From Deltaproteobacteria bacterium (lineage in GTDB: Bacteria; Desulfobacterota; Syntrophorhabdia; Syntrophorhabdales; Syntrophorhabdaceae): a stretch of DNA of 64,000 nucleotides. The stretch lies in assembly GCA_029777945.1 (NCBI GenBank), contig JAKORG010000080.1, forward strand, positions 18,669 to 82,668, given 5' to 3'. The notes under the pieces were generated by a model that ran no database searches, had not been told where the DNA came from, and was given only the letters and a program-made list of their open reading frames with translations. Each line of letters opens with the position of its first letter. Within the stretch, counting starts at the first letter, position 1. Shown here in pieces: positions 1-8,731 of the stretch. Both the position numbers and the translations under genes were made by a program.

Positions 1-1189
1 AAAGCCATCCATCCCTTATGGTCTTTGCCGTTGCTTCAGGATTTTTATAGTATTCACGCATTACACCATCACCACGGACTATAAGTTCTCCTGGTTCACC
101 TAATTTTACATCGTTGCCGTTATCATCTACGATCCTTGCCTCCCAGTTGAAACCAGGTTTTCCAATAGCGCCTATCTTATGTTCATTTCCTATACCGAGA
201 TGAACACATCCAGGACCAGTTGATTCACTTAAACCAAAATTTGTGTCATACTGCATGTTCGGGAAATATTTTTTCCAGTGTTTTATTAAAGCCGGAGGCA
301 CTGGCTGTGCACCTATATGCATAAGCCTCCACTGGTCGAGCTTATAATTTTCAAGTTTTATCTCACCGCTATCGAGTTTTAAAAGAATATCCTGCGCCCA
401 AGGAACAAGTAAAAATATAATGGTGCCCTGCTCTTCACTTATTGCCTCAAATATCCATTCAGGGGAAACACCTTTTAATAAAACGCCCTTTCCTCCCACA
501 ATAAAACTTCCAAACCAGTGCATCTTTGACCCTGTATGGTAGAGGGGTGGTATAAGCACAAATGTATCATCCTTTGTCTGATGATGGTTTGCATTCTCTG
601 TTATACAGGCACAAAGCATATTTTTATGGGTAAGCAGTATTGGCTTTGGCTGACCTGTTGTTCCAGATGTAAAATAAAGACCACATTCATCAGACTGAAA
701 AAGCTCTACATTTAATGGGGTAGAAGGCGATGCAGCTACTACTTTTGCATAAGACTCTGCAAAGGATGGGACGTTGTTTCCTAAGCATATATAGTTTTTT
801 ACACCGGGGAGTTTATCCTTTATTGCCTCAATCCTTGGTGCAAACTCTTCATCAAAAACTATCAGCTTTGGTTCAGCGACATCGCAGCAATATTTTACAT
901 CTTCTGCTGTAAATCGAAAATTAAGAGGAACTACCCACGCCCCTGTCTTTACAATCCCGAAATAGGCAACAAGCCAATCAATGGAATTCATCATGAAATG
1001 GATAACCTTATCGCCCTTTTTTATGCCCCTTTCGGTAAGTGCATTGGCAAACTGATTTGCCTTTGAATCGAATTCCTTCCAGGTAATTTCATACCTTTTC
1101 TTTTCAGCAGGAATTCTCTCCACAAGTGCCACATCATTGGGATACATCCTTGCGTTTCTGGCCAATATTTCAGCTATTGTAATATCCAT
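1..1189 (-). CDS. Acyl-CoA synthetase (AMP-forming), C-terminus beyond window
   Basis: The frame is open from an ATG at 1189 to the window edge, about 396 codons. The protein belongs to the ANL adenylating family, which activates a carboxylic acid with ATP and then forms the CoA thioester. The P-loop TSGTTGQPKP lies at residues 174-183, and an A5-like NFGLSES motif follows at about 323-329. The visible part ends at RDGWL, just before the expected TGD motif, so about 130 residues including the catalytic Lys lie outside the window. A GGGG-type ribosome site precedes the start. It is divergent from, and clearly paralogous to, the synthetase at 1307 (shared LNFRF and MMN segments). The substrate cannot be read; medium-chain fatty or aromatic acids are likely for this clade. 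Confidence 0.9.
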   Translation of the reverse strand, partial: MDITIAEILARNARMYPNDVALVERIPAEKKRYEITWKEFDSKANQFANALTERGIKKGDKVIHFMMNSIDWLVAYFGIVKTGAWVVPLNFRFTAEDVKYCCDVAEPKLIVFDEEFAPRIEAIKDKLPGVKNYICLGNNVPSFAESYAKVVAASPSTPLNVELFQSDECGLYFTSGTTGQPKPILLTHKNMLCACITENANHHQTKDDTFVLIPPLYHTGSKMHWFGSFIVGGKGVLLKGVSPEWIFEAISEEQGTIIFLLVPWAQDILLKLDSGEIKLENYKLDQWRLMHIGAQPVPPALIKHWKKYFPNMQYDTNFGLSESTGPGCVHLGIGNEHKIGAIGKPGFNWEARIVDDNGNDVKLGEPGELIVRGDGVMREYYKNPEATAKTIRDGWL

Positions 1190-1222
1190 TTTACCCCTCC
1201 TGCATTTTGATTAAAATTAATG

Positions 1223-1258
1223 TTGACAACATATTTGGTTACAGTTTATCATGGTAAC
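1223..1258 (+). promoter_or_regulatory. Promoter with overlapping dyad between divergent acyl-CoA synthetases
   Basis: TTGACA at 1223-1228 and TATCAT at 1247-1252 are 18 bp apart and point towards the gene at 1307. An inverted repeat, GTTAC (1238-1242) and GTAAC (1254-1258), brackets the -10 box, so a bound repressor would block the polymerase. This is a pattern reading; no regulator gene is adjacent. FadR/TetR-type acyl-CoA-responsive regulators commonly control such genes, but the family here is unknown. Confidence 0.45.
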
Positions 1259-1306
1259 TATCATAAAGCAATAACAAAAAAAGATAAACAAAGGAGGTAG
1301 GGGGCT

Positions 1307-2905
1307 ATGAATTTTGCAATGTTTTCTGGTTTAAATGCGAGTAAATTTCCAAAAAGAGAGTTTATTATTGAAAGCTATCCTTCAAAGGGATTAAGAAGGA
1401 GCCTTACTTGGGAACAATTTGACGATCAGGCAAATAAACTCGCAAATTATCTCATGAAAGAGTGTGGGGTTAAGAAAGGTGATATAGTTCTTCACCTTAT
1501 GATGAACTGTATGGAATGGTATGCAAGCTATATTGGTGTTTTAAAAACAAGGGCAACTGTAACACCGCTCAATTTCCGTTTTGCCAGTGCTGACATAAAA
1601 TATGCAGCAGATGTAACAAAGTGTAAGGTATTTATATTTGGCGACCAGTTCAATGCAAGGGTTGAGCCCATCATGAAAGATATGGATTATTGTAAACATT
1701 ACATTTGTCTTGGCAGTAACATCCCTGCTGGTGTTAAATCATATAATGAAATAGTTGAAAAAGGCGATGGCACTCCTGTCTGTGTTGAAACAGATGACGA
1801 TGATATGGCAGAATTTATGTTTACATCAGGGACAACAGGGGCACCAAAACCTGTATCCCATACCCATAAATCCCTCTTCTATATTGGTATTGGTAATGCC
1901 TTGACATACAACGAAGGTTATAGCAGTGTTTACCTTGCTCCACACCCATTCTATCACAGCGGGACACTGTTTTTATCTTTCTCGTGCTACATAGCGGCAG
2001 GAAAGGTCCTCATGCCCATGGAACTGCAACCTGAATATTATCTGAGAAGTATTGCAGATGAAAAATGCACAGGAGGCTGGAACACTGTTCCTACCTGGTC
2101 AGACCTGATAGCTGCCATAAAATCAGGTCAGATTGACCTTTCTAAATATGATTTGTCTGCTTTGAGGCATATTGAAATAGGTGCCCAGCCTGTTCCGTAT
2201 GTCCTTCTTGAAGACACAAAGAAGATTTTTCCAAATCTGCCAATAGCCAATATCTATGGCATAACAGAGGGCGGTGGCGGTGGTCTTACAAACTGTTACG
2301 ACGAAGATATTATGAGAAAGCCGGGCTCCATTGGAAAGGCTACGGTCTTTATGGAGGCAAAGATTGTAGACAGTGAAGGCAATGAGCTGCCTCCTGGCCA
2401 AGTCGGAGAAATTGTGTTAAAAGGTCCAAGGCTCATGAAAGAGTATGCCTTTAACCCTGAAATGACAGCAAAGACAATCAAAAACGGCTGGTTGTATACA
2501 GGGGATTTAGGCTATAAAGACGAAGAAGGCTTTATCTTCTTTGCCGATAGGTCAAAAGACTTAATCATAAGAGGCGGTGAGAATATATTCCCTGCAGAGA
2601 TTGAAGATGTTTTGAGAAAACATCCAAAGATCGCAGATGTAGCAGTGCTTGGCTATCCGCATCCAAGGCTCGTTGAAATAGTAATGGCAGTTATACAGAC
2701 AAAAGAAGGTGAAACCTTAACAGATGAAGAGGTTATAAATTTCGTAAAGGAAAAAGGTCTTGCCAAATATAAATGGCCTGAAAAGATAATATATGCCCCA
2801 ATACCTCGTAACCCAGCAGGTAAGATTGAAAAACCAAAATTAAGAGATATATATGTAAAACCGGCAAAAGAGGCAATGGAGAAGGAATTCAAAAAGCAGA
2901 GTTAA
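1307..2905 (+). CDS. Acyl-CoA synthetase (AMP-forming)
   Basis: Complete 532-residue ANL-family ligase that activates a carboxylic acid via an acyl-adenylate and transfers it to CoA in the cytoplasm. Visible motifs are P-loop TSGTTGAPKP at 173-182, YGITE at 317-321, YTGDLG at 397-402, the hinge-region DRSKDLIIRGG near 414-424, and the catalytic Lys in GKIEKP (K506). The length is normal for the family. AAGGAGGT lies about 10 nt before the ATG. It is divergent from its paralogue at 1-1189 and followed by a terminator, so it is probably a single-gene transcript. The five-glycine run straight after YGITE is unusual. The substrate is not determinable from sequence. Confidence 0.93.
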   Translation: MNFAMFSGLNASKFPKREFIIESYPSKGLRRSLTWEQFDDQANKLANYLMKECGVKKGDIVLHLMMNCMEWYASYIGVLKTRATVTPLNFRFASADIKYAADVTKCKVFIFGDQFNARVEPIMKDMDYCKHYICLGSNIPAGVKSYNEIVEKGDGTPVCVETDDDDMAEFMFTSGTTGAPKPVSHTHKSLFYIGIGNALTYNEGYSSVYLAPHPFYHSGTLFLSFSCYIAAGKVLMPMELQPEYYLRSIADEKCTGGWNTVPTWSDLIAAIKSGQIDLSKYDLSALRHIEIGAQPVPYVLLEDTKKIFPNLPIANIYGITEGGGGGLTNCYDEDIMRKPGSIGKATVFMEAKIVDSEGNELPPGQVGEIVLKGPRLMKEYAFNPEMTAKTIKNGWLYTGDLGYKDEEGFIFFADRSKDLIIRGGENIFPAEIEDVLRKHPKIADVAVLGYPHPRLVEIVMAVIQTKEGETLTDEEVINFVKEKGLAKYKWPEKIIYAPIPRNPAGKIEKPKLRDIYVKPAKEAMEKEFKKQS

Positions 2906-2910
2906 TAACT

Positions 2911-2944
2911 TTTAGGGGATCTAATGTTTTTTAGACCCCCTAAA
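2911..2944 (+). terminator. Hairpin terminator after acyl-CoA synthetase
   Basis: TTTAGGGG..TCTAA pairs with TTAGA..CCCCTAAA around a short T-rich loop, just 3' of the stop codon at 2905. The following T tract is weak (TAAATAATTATT), so termination may be partial. Confidence 0.6.
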
Positions 2945-3009
2945 TAATTATTAAAAAGGTTAAAGGTATTATCATTTTAATGAAAAATACATAATCTAAG
3001 TAGTATTCT

Positions 3010-3282
3010 GTGCAGGAAAAAGTCAAAAAAGGTTTAATTTTTATAATAATCGGCATAATTTTACCCTTTATTTTTTTATTATTTGCATCAGGTTATCAAG
3101 AAGGCGCTGGTTTTATTAAAAATCTTTTAGGATTAAAAATCTATGTAAAAATATTTGGTAAAAATATCGGCATACCTTATAGATTTACCGTAGCCCTTGG
3201 AGTCATTATTGTCTATATTGGGATTGCAATTATTTTAAAAAAAGGGGAAGATAAATCATCTAAGTCTGAACTCGATAGGTAA
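3010..3282 (+). CDS. Small two-helix membrane protein, unknown function
   Basis: A 90-residue protein starting at GTG 3010. Two hydrophobic stretches at about 9-27 and 60-77 look like membrane helices, separated by a short basic and aromatic loop, with a charged Lys/Glu-rich tail. I recognise no family. No strong ribosome site is visible and the start is uncertain. Its last 27 nt overlap the 3' end of the convergent TonB-family gene, so both genes end within the same segment. The reading frame and the membrane pattern make it likely real. Confidence 0.55.
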   Translation: MQEKVKKGLIFIIIGIILPFIFLLFASGYQEGAGFIKNLLGLKIYVKIFGKNIGIPYRFTVALGVIIVYIGIAIILKKGEDKSSKSELDR

Positions 3283-4020
3283 CTGGACTAATAACCGCTC
3301 ATGTTTTTTTTGAAAATCCTTTATCTTAAAAAGGGCTTCTTTTGCTGCTTCATCGAGTACATGATAACCAGAGCTTTTTAGAACCTTCACCTCGTTTATA
3401 AAACCTGCTTCGTTTATAACAAAAGAAAGGATAACCTTTCCTTCCCAGCCCATCCTTCTTGCCTTTTCAGGATATGTAATATTTTTCATAATTATGTCTC
3501 TCAGATATGCATAGTCGGCAATATTTATGCCACCATGTCTGGCCCCAGGGCCATATTTGCCTCCCCAGCCTTTACCTGATTCACCAATGCCTGTACCAGT
3601 GCCACTCCCACCGTATCCATATCCTTCAAGGCCTGTATTGACACTTTGAGCATTTGATGCGCCCTTTTGTGCAAAATCTGACGATTTATTATCTATAAAG
3701 GGGTTCAAAGAGACCTCGTTTTTTTCTAAAACCTTGCCTGACAATGTTTCTAATGTTTCTATATGCCTATAATCAGTAAATTCGTTCTTTTTTTGTGCCT
3801 CACCCTTTTCTTGTCCCCCCTTTTTGGCATTGCCTGTGCCCTTTTTCCCATTCCATATTCCTGTATTATTAAAATTACCAATACCTGACCCGATGGTGAT
3901 AGTTGTAAAATCTACGGAAACGTAATCTAAAACCTTATGTGCTTTGACAGGAATAAAAAAAAGTATAAGAATTATTATTAAATGGACAAAAAAAGATAAA
4001 AAAAACGATTTACACCACAT
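3256..4020 (-). CDS. TonB-family protein
   Basis: A 254-residue protein with one N-terminal membrane anchor (about 5-25), a long Gly/Lys/Ser-rich periplasmic linker (about 55-165, with runs such as GYGYGGSGTGTGIG) and a C-terminal TonB domain (about 175-254). The TonB C-terminal signature YPEKARRMGWEGKVILSF is present. TonB proteins transmit inner-membrane energy to outer-membrane receptors. No ExbB/ExbD or receptor gene is near, so the partner is elsewhere or the protein has another role. The linker is Gly-rich, whereas classical TonB has a Pro-rich one. The family is confident; the specific function is not. Confidence 0.82.
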   Translation of the reverse strand: MWCKSFFLSFFVHLIIILILFFIPVKAHKVLDYVSVDFTTITIGSGIGNFNNTGIWNGKKGTGNAKKGGQEKGEAQKKNEFTDYRHIETLETLSGKVLEKNEVSLNPFIDNKSSDFAQKGASNAQSVNTGLEGYGYGGSGTGTGIGESGKGWGGKYGPGARHGGINIADYAYLRDIIMKNITYPEKARRMGWEGKVILSFVINEAGFINEVKVLKSSGYHVLDEAAKEALFKIKDFQKKHERLLVQLPIEFRLR

Positions 4021-4091
4021 ATTTTTAATTCTATAATAGTATTAATGGATTGTCAAAATTATGTAAAACAGTTAAAAGATAAGGATTTTAT

Positions 4092-4340
4092 GTGATTTCT
4101 TTTATTTTACTGTTATTAATTGTGCTCTTTGTTATATTCTTTACAGTTCAAAACTCAACCCCTGTTACGATATCTTTTCTTTTATGGCGTTTTGAGGCAT
4201 CACTGGCTATTGTAATATTCCTGTCCGTTATATCAGGCATCATCATTACCATTTTTTTCTTCCTCTGGCGTAAGATAAAAACACAGAATATCAAAAAAGA
4301 AGAAAAATCTGGAATAAAACAGAAAATAGACCATTTATAA
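4092..4340 (+). CDS. LapA-domain (DUF1049) membrane protein
   Basis: An 82-residue protein with two membrane helices (about 1-20 and 35-58) and a basic cytoplasmic tail. The VQNSTPVTISFLLW stretch between the helices is the hallmark of the LapA/DUF1049 family, whose E. coli member (LapA) works with LapB in lipopolysaccharide assembly control. It starts at GTG 4092; an ATG two bases earlier is out of frame and meets an immediate stop. AAGGA lies about 7 nt upstream. No lapB or LPS gene is adjacent, so the role is inferred only from the family. Confidence 0.75.
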   Translation: MISFILLLLIVLFVIFFTVQNSTPVTISFLLWRFEASLAIVIFLSVISGIIITIFFFLWRKIKTQNIKKEEKSGIKQKIDHL

Positions 4341-4359
4341 AACACATTCTTTATAAAAT

Positions 4360-5940
4360 TTATATGTGTCTAAAGGCCTTCTTTAACACACCTTCATCAA
4401 CAGGCTTTGTGAAAAAAGATAGGACAACAAAAACAATACAAGAAACGGGGAGGGCAAAGATCTGAGGATCAATCACATTAAAAGGATGACCACCAAGTGT
4501 ATCTTTTCCAAAGAGCAATCTGCATATGCCCAGTAACTTTGATTCGCTCTCGTGGAAAAAGATTGTCCAAAAAAGGAATGAAAAGAAACCTGTTAATATG
4601 CTCGCCTTTGCTGCAGTCTTTGTAGCCCTTTTCCAGTACAGTCCGAAAAAATATGTAGGCACAAACGTTGAACCGCATAAACCGAAAAAAAATGCAGTAG
4701 CCTTTGCTACTGTTCCTTCCGGCATAGTTAAACCCAGAATAAGTGTGGCGAATATGCTAAAGACAATGCCGACCCTTGTTATTATGGTAGTCTCTGCAAC
4801 GGATTTTCCTTTAAGAAGTGCCTGTTCAAAGATATCCCTGCTTAGAGATGCCCCAAGGGCATGAAACTGGGCACTATTGGCACTCATGGCTGCTGCCATA
4901 AGTGTAACAAGAAATATTGCAACAAACCATTGGGGATAAAACTTATCTATGTACAGAGGTATAATTTTATCAACGTTTCCGGCAACAGCCTCAATGGATA
5001 AGATTTTTAGATGTTTATAGAACATGAGATTTGTAATCACACCTACGGCAAAGGCAATTCCAGTTGTGAGAAGGATGTATAAGGCCGTAAAAGGAATGGA
5101 TCTGTTTAGTTCTCTGTCCGATTTAAGGGTCATAAATCTTACATTGAGTTGAGGTTGACCTAAGACCCCAATACCTACCCCTAAAATAAACGTCGTGATT
5201 ACTGTCCACCAAACAGGTGAACCCATCTCTGGAAATGAAATAAAACCTCTATGTCCATTTATGATTAATTCTTTCGGTATAATCTCTGTGAGGGACATCA
5301 ACTCCCTATGTGCATTTATTACACCACCAGCAGAGGCATATGTTGTTATACCCACTACAACCATAACCACTACCATAATGGCACCTTGAAATACAGATGT
5401 ATAAAGAACGCCCTTTAATCCTCCCCAAATAACATAGCATGCATTTATAAGGAGAAAAACAAGAAAGGCCGTTGTAAAAGGCACCTTAAGATATACCTCT
5501 ATAAATCTCGATATACTTATGAGTATAGCAGATGTATAAAAAGGCATAAAAAAAAGAATTATAAACCCTGAAAAACCTTGAATAAACCTCGAATTATACC
5601 TTCTACCCAAAAGTTCTGGAAAAGTATGGGCATCAAGGGCCTTGCCCATCTTTCTTGTCCTCTTCCCAAACAACACAAAGGCAAGCCATACGCCAACAAA
5701 AATATTTAAAAAGGCAAGCCATGACATGGTAAAACCGTATAAGGCACTTATACCGCCAAACCCTATTATGGCAGATGTGCTTATATAAGTGGAGCCGTAG
5801 CTTAATGACATTATAACAGGATGAACCTGCCTGCCTGCAAGGAGATAGTCAGAGACGCTTATGGTCTTTCTAAAACCAAGATAGCTGAGGTAAATCGTTA
5901 TGGCAAGGTATATTAAAGTAAATGTGATTAGATACAGCAT
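4360..5940 (-). CDS. Sodium:solute symporter (SSF family)
   Basis: A 526-residue polytopic protein with about 13 hydrophobic helices, matching the SSF (PutP/PanF-type) family that couples Na+ entry to uptake of a small solute. Family features include the GRQ-containing loop after helix 1 (SDYLLAGRQ near 30-38), the YGSTYISTSA segment of helix 2 and the GLKGVLYTSVFQG stretch in the middle. The substrate cannot be assigned; organic acids or amino acids are typical. It lies 3 bp downstream of a 60-residue partner gene on the same strand, and the pair is probably translated together. Confidence 0.88.
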   Translation of the reverse strand: MLYLITFTLIYLAITIYLSYLGFRKTISVSDYLLAGRQVHPVIMSLSYGSTYISTSAIIGFGGISALYGFTMSWLAFLNIFVGVWLAFVLFGKRTRKMGKALDAHTFPELLGRRYNSRFIQGFSGFIILFFMPFYTSAILISISRFIEVYLKVPFTTAFLVFLLINACYVIWGGLKGVLYTSVFQGAIMVVVMVVVGITTYASAGGVINAHRELMSLTEIIPKELIINGHRGFISFPEMGSPVWWTVITTFILGVGIGVLGQPQLNVRFMTLKSDRELNRSIPFTALYILLTTGIAFAVGVITNLMFYKHLKILSIEAVAGNVDKIIPLYIDKFYPQWFVAIFLVTLMAAAMSANSAQFHALGASLSRDIFEQALLKGKSVAETTIITRVGIVFSIFATLILGLTMPEGTVAKATAFFFGLCGSTFVPTYFFGLYWKRATKTAAKASILTGFFSFLFWTIFFHESESKLLGICRLLFGKDTLGGHPFNVIDPQIFALPVSCIVFVVLSFFTKPVDEGVLKKAFRHI

Positions 5941-5943
5941 TTC

Positions 5944-6126
5944 TTAGGGTAGCTTTTCTATAAGCTCTATCTCCTCCTTTTCCCATCTAATCTCTTCTCT
6001 GTAGTCTCCGTCCTTTTCTTCTACGCCTTTATTCCAGTTTAATATCCCGTATAAGATGCAAAAAAAGGTGGAAATTGGGGTTAATACATACCCTAAAAAT
6101 ATAAGTATATCTGTAAAGGCAAGCAT
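5944..6126 (-). CDS. Small symporter accessory protein
   Basis: A 60-residue protein with one N-terminal membrane helix (about 8-28) and a highly charged Glu/Lys-rich cytoplasmic tail. It sits immediately upstream (3 bp gap) of the SSF symporter. Small one-helix proteins in this position are known beside SSF transporters in anaerobic proteobacteria and are annotated as symporter accessory proteins. The assignment rests on size, topology and position. It may help membrane insertion or stability of the symporter. Confidence 0.7.
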   Translation of the reverse strand: MLAFTDILIFLGYVLTPISTFFCILYGILNWNKGVEEKDGDYREEIRWEKEEIELIEKLP

Positions 6127-6180
6127 AATTTTTATTTGATTAGCATGTATTTTCCTATTTTGTCAAGAAATTATGCCCTT

Positions 6181-7200
6181 TTATGCCCCTGCCCTGATGG
6201 TTATGATATCTCCGTCCTGCACAATATAAGTCTTTCCTTCAAGCCTCCAGACACCTGCCTTTTTGCACCCCCCAAAGCCGTTGTATTTTATAAAATCTTC
6301 ATAGGCAACAACTTCAGCCCTTATAAATTTATTGTAAAAATCCGTATGGATTGTCCGTGCAGCCTCGTGGACTGATTCTCCTTTTCTCAAATGCCATGCA
6401 TGACATTCTTTTTCTCCTACTGTAAAAAAGGTTATCAAACCCATAGTTTCAGTGGCCAGCCTTATCATCCTTTCCCTTATCGCCTCTTTAATTGAGTATT
6501 CTGTCATAAAGTCCTTTCTATCATTCTCGTTCATTATGCCGATTTCTGCCTCTAAACTTGCACATACTGCAATACAAGGTATGTCTTCTTCTATTTTGTC
6601 CTTGAATGCCTTTTCTATGTTATTTACATCTGATAACTTATCTTCAGAACAGTTTATTATAACCATCAAAGGTTTTTGTGAAAGAAATTGAAAGCCCCTT
6701 ATGATTCTTTTCCCATCCTCAGAAATCGCCAGAGTCAAAAGAGGCCTTTCTTCGTTTAGATGGGATAGACATAGTTTAAGCATCTCGTTTTCATATTGAA
6801 GCATTGGATTTTCTTTTCTTTCTCCCTGTTTGGCAATTCGCTCAAGCCTCTGCTCCACCTGCGCCATATCGGATAGTATAAACTCATTTATAACAGATCT
6901 GTATTCTTGGACAGGTTCTTTCTCTGTGTCTTCAAAATAAGGCAAAATAAGGATAAAGGCATCTGCCTGTCTTATCCTTTGAAAAATATCAGGGTTTAGA
7001 GAAGGGGTATCTTCGATTTCTATTCTGGCATAAACTGTTTTTTTTGCCTTAAAGAAATTACTCAGATTTTCAAGTCTATAATCAGGCACATCTATTATAG
7101 ATATATGGGAAGCCTGTTTTGATTCCTCACCCAAACCAGTTAATGCTTTAAAAATAGTTGTCTTACCAACATTATTTTTTCCTATAATGGCTATATGCAT
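6181..7200 (-). CDS. YchF/Obg-like P-loop NTPase with TGS domain
   Basis: A 339-residue TRAFAC-class NTPase. The N-terminal G1 motif GKNNVGKTT is at about 7-15 and is followed by the IDVPDY G3-like segment. Residues about 95-260 form a helical insertion and nucleotide-binding half, and the C-terminal TGS domain (about 255-339) contains the TFFTVGEKECHAWHL segment typical of YchF. It is shorter than the usual ~363-residue YchF. The Gly-Asn-Asn loop resembles the ATP-preferring YchF clade. YchF binds ribosomes and affects stress responses. It lies downstream of the L,D-transpeptidase remnant on the same strand. Confidence 0.8.
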   Translation of the reverse strand: MHIAIIGKNNVGKTTIFKALTGLGEESKQASHISIIDVPDYRLENLSNFFKAKKTVYARIEIEDTPSLNPDIFQRIRQADAFILILPYFEDTEKEPVQEYRSVINEFILSDMAQVEQRLERIAKQGERKENPMLQYENEMLKLCLSHLNEERPLLTLAISEDGKRIIRGFQFLSQKPLMVIINCSEDKLSDVNNIEKAFKDKIEEDIPCIAVCASLEAEIGIMNENDRKDFMTEYSIKEAIRERMIRLATETMGLITFFTVGEKECHAWHLRKGESVHEAARTIHTDFYNKFIRAEVVAYEDFIKYNGFGGCKKAGVWRLEGKTYIVQDGDIITIRAGA

Positions 7201-7211
7201 TTTATCACCCC

Positions 7212-7523
7212 TTAAAATTCCTTTAGGTTCGTATTATTATTTCGCACGATTTTATTTATTGCAGTGTTATTTTTAAAGGTAATTTTTATTTTTTTGTAAT
7301 CTTCTATGTCTTTGGATATTCCCTTTTTCTTTTGTGTCACCCTTTTTACCTTCTCCCAATCTATAAAATTTAAAACCCCTGCCTTTTCAACCTCTTTTTT
7401 CTCTTCTTCGAGATTATTGAACTTTTTATACACATCATACACATCCCTATGAACTTTAAGATTTACCCTTTTATTATCCAATAAAGCGACTTTTACATGC
7501 CTATAGATTATCTCACCCTCCAT
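7212..7523 (-). pseudogene. C-terminal remnant of L,D-transpeptidase
   Basis: An open 103-codon frame. The segment EGEIIYRHVKVALLDNKRVN...IDWEKVKRVTQKKKGI resembles the extension that follows the YkuD catalytic domain in LysM-type L,D-transpeptidases (the VYIIYEPVKVG and DWEKV-type pattern, from memory of the family). The catalytic domain, with its HG..SHGC motif, is absent from this and the upstream fragment. The last ~25 residues are Asn/Lys-rich and appear to have drifted. It may still be translated, since an ATG exists, but it is more likely the tail of the broken gene continuing from 7524-7999. Confidence 0.6.
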
Positions 7524-7999
7524 ATGGGTTTATTTAAAAGCTCCATTACCCTTTGAACAAATTTGGGAACATACCACAGGGTTTTTACTCTTACCTATTA
7601 TAATAAATTTTCCCTCTGGTGTTTTCCATTGGATATTTTCAATACCCTGTTTTTTCACAGGCATTCCAAGACCCACAGGGAATTGAGAATCAAGGGCCCC
7701 ATCTTTAAAAAATAAAGCATCCTATCCGGTATATTTATTATAATCCCCGTTTCAATAAACTTGGACACTATCTTTCCTGAATTTATCTTAAACTGCATCC
7801 CAGGTTTAAGTTTTGTGTTCGGGTCTATTTTATTGTCCTCAATGAGCACCTTTTTTCTACCCCGAGCTTTGAAGCAATGAGTTCTATGGTATCACCTTTC
7901 TACTGTATAGAGACCTTCATTGCCTATAATCGTACCTATATTTCCTAATATAAGGACTGGCAAAAAAGCAAAGGCTATAATCTTAAAAAAAATGTTCAT
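7524..7999 (-). pseudogene. Frameshifted LysM / L,D-transpeptidase N-terminal half
   Basis: Reading the minus strand from ATG 7999 gives a signal-peptide-like start (MNIFFKIIAFAFLPVLI) and then LYTV. The protein sense continues only by switching frame about four times: KGDTIELIASKLG (LysM), then LIEDNKIDPNTKLKPGMQF, then NIPDRMLYFLK / DGALDSQFPVGLGMP (start of a YkuD domain), then QWKTPEGKFIIIGKSKNP and LWYVPKFVQRVMELLNK. The shifts lie at about 7894-7900, 7848-7853, 7705-7712 and 7572-7580, several in homopolymers. The active-site region is missing. L,D-transpeptidases crosslink peptidoglycan. Neighbouring genes are intact, which argues for true decay rather than poor sequence. Confidence 0.8.
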
Positions 8000-8107
8000 A
8001 TGACTGTTTTTACATTTTTTTAAAATTTAACATTTTTATAAAAAAAATCTCCACATCATCTTTTGATTGAATTGAATTGAGTTATGTGAGATATTAAGAC
8101 ATTCTTT

Positions 8108-8731
8108 ATGGGTTTAATTGGCCTTTTATTTAAAGACCCTATGGTCTTTGTGATTGTCTCGGTACCGCTTTTATATTCCATAATAATCCATGAACTTGCC
8201 CACGGCTGGGTGGCCTATAAGATGGGAGATCCTACTGCAAAATGGCTTGGCAGATTAAGCCTGAATCCCTTACGACACCTTGACCCTATTGGCACTTTGA
8301 TGCTTTTCTTCTTTGGCTTTGGCTGGGCAAAACCAGTGCCTGTAAACTTTTCCAATCTCTCCGATGAGCGAAAAGGTCTTATCTTTGTCTCCTCAGCAGG
8401 TATTGTTGCCAACATACTCCTTGCCTTTTTTTCCCTCTTTTTTTTAAGGCTCTTTTCACCTTCACCTTTTGAAGTATTATCCACAATGGTCTATTATTTT
8501 GCCAAGATCAATATTATGCTTGCTGCCTTTAACCTTATCCCTATCCCACCCCTTGACGGCTCTAAAATACTCATGGGGTTTGCTTCGAGAAGATTACAAT
8601 TAAGTCTAATGAGACTCGAACCTTATGGAATGTTTATAATTATAGGGCTGTTGTATCTCGGTATTCTTGACCCGTTGATCGCACTTTTTAAATGGGCCAT
8701 CCTTTATGTAATTAATTTTTTGATTCCTTGA
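8108..8731 (+). CDS. Site-2 protease family (M50) membrane metalloprotease
   Basis: A 207-residue polytopic protein. The zinc motif HELAHG (HExxH) is in the first helix region at about 28-33, and the second conserved motif NLIPIPPLDGSKIL (N-P..DG) is near 141-154 with the metal-binding Asp. This is the small YwhC-like group of M50 proteases without a PDZ domain. Such enzymes cut transmembrane substrates within the membrane; the target here is unknown. Its last 20 nt overlap the 3' end of the convergent EIIA-like gene. The ATG at 8108 lacks a clear Shine-Dalgarno sequence. Confidence 0.88.
   Translation: MGLIGLLFKDPMVFVIVSVPLLYSIIIHELAHGWVAYKMGDPTAKWLGRLSLNPLRHLDPIGTLMLFFFGFGWAKPVPVNFSNLSDERKGLIFVSSAGIVANILLAFFSLFFLRLFSPSPFEVLSTMVYYFAKINIMLAAFNLIPIPPLDGSKILMGFASRRLQLSLMRLEPYGMFIIIGLLYLGILDPLIALFKWAILYVINFLIP

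Noticed and set aside
7892..7894. UGA in the LysM remnant as a selenocysteine codon, given selC
   Set aside because: Protein sense resumes in another frame, not after the UGA, and further shifts follow, so decay explains it better.
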